This document shows positions 1 to 7,700 of a stretch of DNA of 8,501 nucleotides, piece after piece (position 1 is the stretch's first letter; every line of letters starts with the position of its first letter). Source of the stretch: JAZOXB01 sp040096185 (lineage in GTDB: Bacteria; Bacillota; Clostridia; Oscillospirales; Oscillospiraceae); the NCBI RefSeq assembly GCF_040096185.1, contig NZ_JBBMFF010000097.1, positions 1 through 8,501 of the forward strand, written 5' to 3'. The notes under the pieces were generated by a model, which saw only the letters and a list, made by a program, of their open reading frames with translations, did not search any database and was not told the origin of the DNA. Position numbers and translations under genes: made by a program.

Positions 1-131
1 CGCAACTGCCTTCCCGAGATTGCCACGTCGCTTCGCTCCTCGCAATGACAATTCGGGGGCTGGTGCCATTTTAACGGCAGCCTGTCCGTATCGGCGGTTT
101 TGAGCCGGGCCTGGCTGTCCCCGCCCCTACA
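1..131 (-). repeat. Left copy of a composite dispersed repeat (inverted relative to the right copy)
   Basis: Read on the minus strand from 131 to 1: TGTAGGGGCGGGG, a linker with a near-palindrome at 103-116, the GCCGTTAAAATGGC element (62-82), then the hairpin core (7-57). The same elements in the same order occur on the plus strand at 8242-8370. It begins 17 bp beyond the regulator's stop codon and may continue off the window's left edge. Confidence 0.75.
7..57 (-). repeat. Hairpin core of the left repeat
   Basis: The arms are identical to those of the right copy: 7-30 (24 nt) matches the reverse complement of 8347-8370, and 36-57 (22 nt) matches the reverse complement of 8316-8337. Only the tip differs (5 nt CGAAG on the minus strand). 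The outer ATTGC/GCAAT pair closes an imperfect stem-loop. It resembles the GTCATTGCGAGG...GGCAATCTC elements found scattered between genes in several bacterial lineages. Confidence 0.8.
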
Positions 132-147
132 TATTTTACAACAAATT

Positions 148-1206
148 TTACAGCAAATAGTGCTCCAGTTCACGGAGAAAGCGGCTGAGGTTTTCGCAGT
201 CCGGCTCATAATACAGGCTCGTGCCGCGGCGCGTGGCCGTGAGAAGCCCCTCGTTGCACAGCAGGTTCATGTGGTGCGAGATCGTGGCCGGGGCGAGGGA
301 CAGCTTTTCGGCGATATCCTGCCCGTTGCACGGGCCGTCCTTCACGGCGCGCAGGATCTCCAGGCGGCTCTTGTCGCCGATGGACTTCAGCCGCCGGACA
401 AGCGAGGCCGACTGGTCGGAATATTTCACGATCAGCTCGCCGAGCTGGGTGTAGTACACGCCGTAATACAGCGTTTCCGCCGCAAAGTCCCACTGCACGC
501 CGTGGAACGCCATCATCGACGGCACGACGGTCAGACGCTCCGGGCGCTGCGGCAGGCTCAGGTTGACGAACAGAGCCACGGGATCGTCGCCGATCTTGGC
601 CTTTGCGTCCTTCATTGCGCTGCGGCAAAGCGACGCGGCCGTGTCCGGCACATGCTCGAGGAACAGGGCCGTCGCCTTGCGCAGGATGATGTCCAGCTCC
701 TCCATATATTCATCAATGGAATAGAACAGCGCTGTGCAGATCCACTTCACATCCTCAGTCGCCGGGCTTTGCAGCAGGAAGCGGATGAGAGCGTCGAAGC
801 TGTCGATCCCTGCAAGGTCCTCCGTCTCCAGCCCGAGCACGCGGGCCAGCACGCGCTTGAGCGCGCCGAGCTTTTCGGCCTCCGGCAGGCTGCCGTAGTG
901 CGGGCGGCTGTGCAGCACGGCATAGAGCGGCCGGGCCAGCGCCGAGGTCGTGCCGCCGCGCGAGGAAAAGAAAAAGCGCAGCTGCTCCTCGCTGACCTGC
1001 AGATTGGAGACGACGTAGTTTTCCAGATCGATGAGCGGCTGCAGCATGGCCTCCAGCTCAAACATCGGGATATTGTACTTCCCGGAGAGATAATCGCGCA
1101 GGGCGGGAATGCTGTGCGGGGCATCCTCCCCGGCCTGATAACGGCGCTCCAGCAGATAGATGCACTCCATCTCCGGATTGAGGCGCTCAAAATATTGGAT
1201 CTGCAA
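148..1206 (-). CDS. ArsR-type winged-helix transcriptional regulator with a large N-terminal domain of unknown function
   Basis: Predicted 352-residue cytoplasmic DNA-binding regulator. Residues about 271-335 form an ArsR/HTH_5-type winged helix: a helix around SIGDKSRLEILRAV, then QDIAEKL, the recognition helix LAPATISHHMNLL, and a wing ending GTSLYY. The roughly 265 residues before it are helical-looking and I do not recognise them; classic ArsR/SmtB proteins are only about 100-120 residues. The thiol metal site ELCVCDL is absent (PCNGQDIAEKL, one Cys), so arsenic or metal sensing is not supported. The start is the TTG at 1206, because AGGAGG lies 9 nt upstream and the predicted transcription start is near 1252, at an in-frame ATG (1254) that has no ribosome binding site. 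ATG 1170 is a weaker alternative. The gene is divergent from the surface protease at 1621, so it may regulate both itself and the protease; this is inferred from position only. No clear terminator follows the stop codon. Confidence 0.88.
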   Translation of the reverse strand: MQIQYFERLNPEMECIYLLERRYQAGEDAPHSIPALRDYLSGKYNIPMFELEAMLQPLIDLENYVVSNLQVSEEQLRFFFSSRGGTTSALARPLYAVLHSRPHYGSLPEAEKLGALKRVLARVLGLETEDLAGIDSFDALIRFLLQSPATEDVKWICTALFYSIDEYMEELDIILRKATALFLEHVPDTAASLCRSAMKDAKAKIGDDPVALFVNLSLPQRPERLTVVPSMMAFHGVQWDFAAETLYYGVYYTQLGELIVKYSDQSASLVRRLKSIGDKSRLEILRAVKDGPCNGQDIAEKLSLAPATISHHMNLLCNEGLLTATRRGTSLYYEPDCENLSRFLRELEHYLL

Positions 1207-1221
1207 GTCAGAAGTCCTCCT
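1204..1221 (-). promoter_or_regulatory. Ribosome binding site and TTG start codon of the regulator gene
   Basis: On the minus strand a perfect AGGAGG (1216-1221) is followed by a 9-nt spacer and TTG (1204-1206). This decides the start: the longer in-frame reading from ATG 1254 has no Shine-Dalgarno sequence, and in that reading AGGAGG would fall inside the coding region. Confidence 0.8.
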
Positions 1222-1258
1222 GAAGGTGGTCTTTCGATTTCTATCGTAATTCATGCAT

Positions 1259-1287
1259 ATTGTATCCCGGATGAGCGGAAAAGTCAA
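1259..1287 (-). promoter_or_regulatory. Sigma-A-type promoter of the regulator gene
   Basis: Reading the minus strand, TTGACT (1282-1287), a 17-nt spacer and TACAAT (1259-1264). Each hexamer is one mismatch from consensus and the spacing is ideal. The start of transcription would fall near 1252, giving a leader of about 46 nt before the TTG start at 1206. Confidence 0.75.
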
Positions 1288-1307
1288 GCACTGGATTCGG
1301 ACAGATA

Positions 1308-1318
1308 TCGAAGTTCGA
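1308..1318. promoter_or_regulatory. Palindrome TCGAA-G-TTCGA, candidate operator upstream of the regulator promoter
   Basis: Perfect 11-bp inverted repeat with a single central base, 20 bp upstream of the regulator's -35 hexamer. It is flanked by an outer GATAT/ATATC pair (1304-1308 and 1323-1327). Its ATCGAA half-site recurs at the other candidate sites in this intergenic region. Operator function is inference. Confidence 0.4.
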
Positions 1319-1444
1319 CGAAATATCTCGTGCAAAATGTAGAATTTATCGGGAAAAATCACAACAGATGTGCACGATACGCGGACAAATGCGGAAGAAT
1401 GAAAGGCAGAACTATATAAATTCTGAGCGAAATCAATTATTATC

Positions 1445-1473
1445 TTGAAAATATGCAGAATATAGAGCATAAT
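1445..1473 (+). promoter_or_regulatory. Possible distal promoter for the protease gene
   Basis: TTGAAA (1445-1450), a 17-nt spacer, CATAAT (1468-1473). Good hexamers and ideal spacing, but the DNA is AT-rich, so a chance match is plausible. If used, transcription would start near 1480 and give a leader of about 140 nt. Confidence 0.35.
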
Positions 1474-1500
1474 TCTTGGAATAATTTAAATTCTAATATC

Positions 1501-1515
1501 TATCGAATTTTGATA
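1501..1515. promoter_or_regulatory. Imperfect palindrome TATCGAA-T-TTTGATA, candidate operator
   Basis: A 15-bp inverted repeat with one mismatched pair, about 20 bp upstream of the proximal protease -35. It overlaps the 10-mer ATCTATCGAA (1498-1507), which recurs exactly at 1593-1602 in the protease leader. Confidence 0.35.
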
Positions 1516-1523
1516 AGATGAAT

Positions 1524-1536
1524 ATAGAATTTCTAT
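1524..1536. promoter_or_regulatory. Palindrome ATAGAA-T-TTCTAT abutting the protease -35, candidate operator
   Basis: Perfect 13-bp inverted repeat whose last base is the first base of the -35 hexamer at 1536-1541. A protein bound here would contact or block RNA polymerase. The bound protein is not known from sequence; the divergent winged-helix regulator is the obvious candidate. Confidence 0.4.
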
Positions 1537-1564
1537 TGATTTTCTTTGAGCGACGTGGTAGAAT
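1536..1564 (+). promoter_or_regulatory. Sigma-A-type promoter of the surface protease gene
   Basis: TTGATT (1536-1541), a 17-nt spacer, TAGAAT (1559-1564). Transcription would start near 1571, giving a leader of about 50 nt before ATG 1621. This also argues against an upstream TTG start at 1546, which would lie inside the promoter spacer. Confidence 0.65.
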
Positions 1565-1567
1565 ACC
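1557..1567. promoter_or_regulatory. Palindrome GGTA-GAA-TACC covering the protease -10 element
   Basis: Perfect 4-bp arms around GAA, centred on the -10 hexamer TAGAAT. The position suits a repressor site, but the palindrome is short and could be chance. Confidence 0.25.
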
Positions 1568-1572
1568 GCCAA

Positions 1573-1592
1573 GGCAGAAAGTTAGCACTGCC
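1573..1592 (+). other. Small stem-loop in the protease mRNA leader
   Basis: GGCAG (1573-1577) pairs with CTGCC (1588-1592) across a 10-nt loop, at the very 5' end of the predicted transcript. It may only stabilise the mRNA. It does not resemble a known riboswitch and does not cover the ribosome binding site. Confidence 0.3.
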
Positions 1593-1606
1593 ATCTATCG
1601 AAATGA

Positions 1607-1613
1607 AAGGAAG
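1607..1613 (+). promoter_or_regulatory. Ribosome binding site of the protease gene
   Basis: AAGGAAG ends 7 nt before ATG 1621, with AGAAGG-like purines continuing after it. It lies downstream of the in-frame ATG at 1603, so it favours 1621 as the start and yields a clean signal peptide. Confidence 0.7.
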
Positions 1614-1620
1614 AAGGACC

Positions 1621-1701
1621 ATGAAAATGAAACGGTTTCTGGCGATTCTGTTGGTTCTGGCAATGTGCCTGACAACGCTCGGCGTTGTTCCGGCCATGGC
1701 C
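1621..1701 (+). other. Signal peptide of the protease
   Basis: Residues 1-27: basic start MKMKR, a hydrophobic core FLAILLVLAMCLTTLGVV, and an A-x-A site (AMA) before VEPAAEE. The Cys at 16 is preceded by LAM, which is not a good lipobox, so type I cleavage with Sec export is favoured over lipoprotein processing. Confidence 0.85.
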
Positions 1702-4700
1702 GTCGAACCCGCGGCCGAAGAGAGCGACGATGCGATCTCCGCCCGCTGGACCGATAAGAATTCCCTGTCCCCCGCGGATCAGGAGATCACCCCGCATGAG
1801 GTCGAGGGTGAGATCCCGTCTGCGGACGGAGTTGATCTCTCGAACGACGAAAACGCTCTCAAGGCCTCCGACATCGTTACGGTGATCGTGGAGCTGGAGA
1901 GCGAGCCTCTGGCAGACGCAGCCATGGGAGAACTCGACACGTTTATCAGCTCTCCCGCCTGTCTGCAGCTCGAGCAGGATCTCCTGAACGAGCAGGCTTC
2001 CGTCCGTGCCGAGATCGAGGCACTGACCGGCAAGACCGAGACCGCTTCCGTCAATGGCGCAAGCGACCTCACCTATTCCTATACGACCGTCCTGAACGGC
2101 TTCTCCATGAAGCTCCCCTACGGCAAGCTCGACGAGGTCCGCTCGCTGAACGGCGTCAAGAACGTCTGGGTCGCCGAGCAGTACAGCCTGCCCGAGGACC
2201 TCAGTGCCGATGACGACACGATCTCCATGAACAGCTCCACCGGCATGGTCGGCTCGACCGAGGCCAATGCCATGGGCTATGACGGCACCGGCACCATCGT
2301 CGCCATCCTTGACACCGGCTTCATGAAGGCGCACGAGGCTTTCTCCGTCATGCCGACGAATACGAAGTATTCCAAGGACGACATCGCCTCCCTGCTGCAG
2401 AGCCAGTCTCTTGCAAGCAAGGTGACGGATGCCGATTCCGTGTACATCAATGAAAAGGCCCCCTACGGCTATGACTACGCGAACGGCGATGCCGATGCCG
2501 AGGCCGTTGGCCAGGCGCACGGCGTCCACGTTGCAGGCACCGTCGCGGGCAACAACGGCAAGGACTTCCACGGCGTGGCCCCGAATGCCCAGCTGATGAT
2601 CATGAAGATCTTCGGCGACAACTCCGGCTCCACCTCCGACGATATCATCCTCGCGGGCATTGACGATGCCGTCAAGCTCGGCGCGGACTCCATCAACATG
2701 TCCCTCGGCTCTCCCGCCGGCTTTACGGATTATGGCGATGAAAACGAGAGCGTGGAAGAGCACCTGACGTACTACGGCGTTTATACCCGTGCCGAGAAGG
2801 CCGGCGTCAACGTCCTGGTCGCAGCAGGCAACGAGACTGCCTCGACGATGTATGTGACGGCCCACAGCAACCTGACGTATGCCGAGTATCCGGATAACGG
2901 CATCGTTGCGTCGCCCTCCACGGTCGCGGCCAGCCTGTCGGTCGCCTCTGTGGATAACGTGAAGTTTACCTCTACCTATCTGATGCTGGGCGAGGAAAAG
3001 ATCCCCTATAACAATGCGGTGGATAACGCAACCTCCAACCCCTATGATATCCTCGAGACCATGGACGGCAAGACGCTTGAGTACGTTATGGTTCCCGGCC
3101 TCGGCGAGGAGAAGGACTTTGAGGGTCTCGACCTGACCGGCAAGATCGCGGTCGTGCAGCGCGGCACCCTGAACTTCGGCACGAAGGCGGAGAACGCCTC
3201 CAAGGCCGGTGCAGTCGCGTGCATTATCTACGACAACGTCAGCGGCTCCCTGCTGAACGCCGCTCTGGAGACGTATTTCATCCCGACCATCACCATTACG
3301 AAGGCTTCCGGCGAAAAGCTGGCTGCGGCTGCCGAGAAGAAGGTCTCCTTCTCCAAGGAGTACTACGGCCTTGTGGACAACCCCGTTGGCGGCGGCGTCA
3401 GCTCGTTCTCCAGCAAGGGCCCGGCTCCGGACCTGAGCATCAAGCCCGAAATTTCCGCCCCCGGCGGCGGCATCCGTTCCTCCGTCCTCGGTGCGGCCGA
3501 TGCCTATGAGGTCTACTCCGGCACCTCCATGGCCACGCCGCACATGGCCGGTGAAGCGGCCCTGCTGCGTCAGTACCTGAACAAGAATTATCCGAACATC
3601 ACGGGCGAAGATCTGGGCGACCTTGTCAACAGCCTGCTCATGAGCACTGCTTCCCCCTCCAGGGAGCCGGACGGCACCTATTACCCGGTCCGCCGCCAGG
3701 GCGCAGGCGTTGCCAACATCGCAAACGCCATCGAGTCCGGCGCATACCTCTCCGTCGAGGGCAGCAAGCGCCCGAAGGCTGAGGTCGGCTCCAGCAAGGA
3801 CGGCGTCTATACCTACACCGCGACCGTCCACAATATGACGGGCGAGGCCAAGTCCTACACCGTCGACACCACGGCCATGATCGAGACGATCAAGGTCATC
3901 AACGGCGAGAGCTTTGCCTCCAACTCCAACCGCGACCTGACGGCCGATGAAGTGACCATCACCTATACCGGCCTGACCGCGGACAACAAGATCACCGCCC
4001 CCGCCAACGGCGAGGCGACCTTCTCCGTGAAGCTCGAGCTGACCGCCGCCGGCAAGAAGGCCTACAACGACAACTTCCCGAACGGCTCCTATGTCGAGGG
4101 CTTCACCTTCCTGACCGCCGACGAGGGCGTTAGCCTGAGCCTTCCGATCCTCGGCTTCTATGGCGACTGGAACAGCCTGCAGGTCTTCCAGGGAACCTAT
4201 GATGAAGGCTCCGCGAACGTTACCTATTCCGTTCTGGCCGATGTCAACGCCTCCCTGAGCGGCAACTACGTCGGCGTGAACAACCGCACGGATACCTTCG
4301 CACGCCGCTGGATGGGTTTCGGCCCGGCGCGCGGTGGCCGTATGCTGCTGCATCTGTCCAGCCTCCTGCGAAATTCCGAGGCCTATCAGATCACGGTCAA
4401 GAACGCCAAGGGCGAGACCATGTGGGATTCCGGCGACCTCGGTGCTGTCCGCAAGACCTACATCACCGTTACGCAGACCGGCTATCAGGCCACGGCCACG
4501 CTGGTCCAGCAGGGCTGGAACGGCCGCCTGCCCGGCGCGGACGGCAGCTATAATGCCGGCGACTGGGCGCCCGAGGGTGAGTATACCTTCTCCGTCCGCG
4601 GCCGCGGCGTCGGCTCTGACGTGGACGACTATCAGAGCTACACCTTCTATGTCGATAACACGAAACCGGAGCTGAAGAGTGCCGAGCTGTACGAGGACGA

Positions 4701-7700
4701 GAACGGCGACCTGAAGCTGGCCCTGACCGTCTCCGACAACAAGTATCTCCAGTTCCTCTGGGTCATCGATTCCGCACAGCAGTTCTTCTATCTGGAAGCC
4801 GCCGAGGAATTCAAGGACATGAAGGAAGGCGAGACCGTCCGTGTCGTCCTCGATGCCTCCGATCTGGTCCAGCAGCTGTCCCTGAAGGCCGCCAACCCCG
4901 GCCGCGTCGGCATCATGCTCGGCGACTGCGCGAACAATACCTCCACGACCTTCATCGATATCGGCCCGCAGGGCATGGAGATCGAGCCTGCCGAGATCGC
5001 CGTCGGCGAGACGAAGCAGCTGAGCTACAAGGTCTATCCCGCCTCCATGCAGGATACTGCCTTCACCTGGACCTCCTCCGATGAGTCCGTGGCCACCGTC
5101 AACGAAAAGGGTGAGGTCACGGGCGTGTCCGACGGCACCGTCTGCATCACCGCCACCGCCTTCTCCCGCCTGTCCTCCTACTGCATGGTCACGGTCGGTC
5201 AGGGCGTTTCCACGGAGCGGAACTTCGGCGAGTGCGGGAATCCCGGCGAGATCTTCACGACCGAGGACGGCCTGTGGTGGAGAGTTTCCGGCCCGGACAC
5301 CGTCGTGCTCCTGCCGGAGAATAACAAGACCCAGAACTACAGCGGCTCCTATTCCTCCATGGCCGAGATCGTCGTTCCGGCGGCCGTCAGCTATGCGGGC
5401 AAGACCTACCGCGTGACGGCAATCGCCGCCGAGGCCTTCTACTTCAACTCCAAGACCACCTCCATCACCCTGCCCGAGGGCCTGGAGACCATCGGCAATG
5501 CGGCGTTCTTCTTTGCAAGCGGCCTGACCAGCCTGAACCTGCCTGACAGCATCAGGTCCATCGGTGCGATGGCGCTCAACGGTGTTTCCAAGGCGCCGCT
5601 GACCATCCCGGCCTCCGTTGAATTTATCGGCGACTCCGCCTTCAGCGGCTCCGGCGTGGTGGACGGCGATCTCCCGGAGGGGCTGACCTACCTCGGCGAT
5701 AAGGCCTTCTCAAATTGCACGGGCCTGACGAGCATCACCCTGCCCTCCACGGTGGAGACCTACGGCCCCAACATCTTCTATGGCTGCTCCAATGTCACCT
5801 ATGTCGAGCTGCCGCAGAACATGGAAAAGATCCCGAACGGCCTGCTCTGGAGCTGCACCAGCCTGAAGCGTATCTACATCCCGTCCTCTGTCAGGGAAAT
5901 CGGAAACGCTGCCTTCTACAGCTCCGGCATCGAGAAGCTGAACCTGCCGGACGGCCTGCAGGAGATCGAGCCGTGGGCCTTCTGCTCCACGAAGCTCAAG
6001 GAAATCATCATTCCGGATTCCGTCGGGACCATTGGATTCCGTGCCTTTATCTACTGCGACGGCGTGGAGAACTGCGTGGTCGGCTCCGGCGTGAAGGAGA
6101 TCGGTCAGGACGCCTTCTACTTCTGGAACAACAAGTTTGAGGATCAGACCGGTGTCATGCACGCTAAGACCACCGAGCAGGCCAAGCTCCTGCGCTACTC
6201 CGGCTATGGTCACGAGATCCTGATCAACGGCGCGCCCTACACCTCCTACTTCGGCGGTCAGTTCGCCGTGGACGGCATCAGCTATATGCCCACCTCCGAC
6301 ACCACCGTCCGTGTCACTGCCATCAGCGACGACGCCAAGACCGAGACCTTCTCCATCCCGGCCACCGTTACCAACGAGGGCGACGGCCGCACCTATGCCG
6401 TCACCGAGCTGGCGGACCGCCTCCTGTTCCAGAACCAGTCGGTTCTGACCATGCTGGATCTGCCCGATACCATCGAGAAGACCGGCGACCGCACCTTTGA
6501 CCAGATGTTCAATGTCCGTACCTTCGGCAAGCTGCCCGCCAACCTGAAGTCCGTCGGCTATCAGTCCTTCGGCTACCTTGGCTGGGAGATGCGGCTGGAG
6601 CAGCAGGGCCTGATCCCGGCCTGGCAGACCGACGTACTGGACATCCCCGGCAGCATCGAATTCATGGACCAGTGCGCCTTTGCGGGCAACCGTTATAAGA
6701 CCATCAACGTCGGCGAGGGCATCACCTACCTGAGCTACTACTCCCTGTACGGCAACAAGGAGGCCAAGGAGATCAATCTGCCCAGCACCCTGAAGCGGGT
6801 CGAGGAAAGTGCACTCTATGACTGCAGGAATGCAAAGATCAACCTGCCGGACAGCCTGGAGTACATCGGCAAGTCCGCCTTCGCGGGCGATCTGGACGGC
6901 GAGACCATCCATCTGCCGGAGAACCTGCAGTATCTCGGCGATACGGCCTTCGGCACGCAGATGTACACCGCGGACTACAGCTCCAAGTATTGGGTCGGCC
7001 CGACCACCATTTATCTGAACGGCTCCCTCAGCAACATCGGCGCCCGTGTCTTCCGCCCGGATGCCAAGGTCATCGCCGTGCTGAACAGCCAGCGCAACAA
7101 GGTCGCGCGCTTCACCGATCTGAATGAGCTGCCCACCGTCATCTGGGACGGCAAGACCGACATCGGCTACAACGACGGCTCCTGCATCCCCGAGGGCGTG
7201 ACCGTCACCCTGCGCGGCAATGTTACCATCGACGGCAAGCTCTGCATCGAGGGCAAGCTCATTGTCCCGCACGGTGCCAAGCTCACCATCACGAAGGACG
7301 CAGTCATCCTCGGCGAGGACAACATCGTCTATGAGGGCTGCAAGCACGAGCATGTCAAGGAGAACATCGTTCCCGCTACCTGCACCGAGGACGGCAGCAA
7401 GACCGTCGTCTGTGAGGACTGCGGCGAGACCCTCTCCACCGAGGTCATCCCGGCCAAGGGCCACAGCTTCGGCGACTGGACCGTCACGAAGGAGGCCACC
7501 TGCTTCGAGGACGGCGAAGAGACCCGCACCTGCTCCGTCTGCCAGGCAGTCGAGACGCGTCCGATCTTCGCGAACTCCGACAACTGCCCGTCCAAGGCCT
7601 TCAGCGACCTTGACGCAAAGGCATGGTATCATGAGGGCGTGGACTACGCCCTGACGAACGGCCTCATGAACGGCGTCGGCGGCGGCAAGTTCGAGCCGGA

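Larger units (their letters stand above)
1207..1620. other. AT-rich divergent intergenic control region
   Basis: 414 bp between the two divergent start codons. It is far richer in A and T than the flanking genes and holds no credible gene. It contains the regulator promoter, one good and one possible promoter for the protease, both ribosome binding sites, four short palindromes and three same-orientation copies of TCTATCG (1240-1246, 1499-1505, 1594-1600). Looser AGAA/TTCT inverted repeats also occur (CAGAA 1407-1411 with TTCTG 1421-1425; AGAAT 1457-1461 with ATTCT 1472-1476), though in DNA this AT-rich some of these are expected by chance. Confidence 0.8.

Noticed and set aside
100..1419. 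439-codon open frame on the plus strand
   Set aside because: It is antisense to the regulator, whose winged-helix motif, promoter and AGGAGG are convincing. The translation is rich in Arg, Ala and Gln with no recognisable fold.
1207..1470. N-terminal extension of the regulator up to an ATG at 1470
   Set aside because: These 88 codons lie in the AT-rich control region, upstream of the predicted transcription start and across the promoter. The translation looks like non-coding DNA.
1546..1620. 25-codon N-terminal extension of the protease
   Set aside because: It starts at TTG inside the promoter spacer and would put a polar segment ahead of a typical signal peptide; the ribosome binding site at 1607-1613 supports ATG 1621.
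1660..1671. Lipoprotein signal (LAMC) in the protease
   Set aside because: Met just before the Cys does not fit the lipobox, the Cys lies inside the hydrophobic core, and a clear AMA cleavage site follows.
1582..4353. 923-codon open frame on the minus strand
   Set aside because: It lies wholly antisense to the protease. Strong C/G-ending codon use in the real gene removes stop codons on the opposite strand; the translation is low-complexity and shows no domain.
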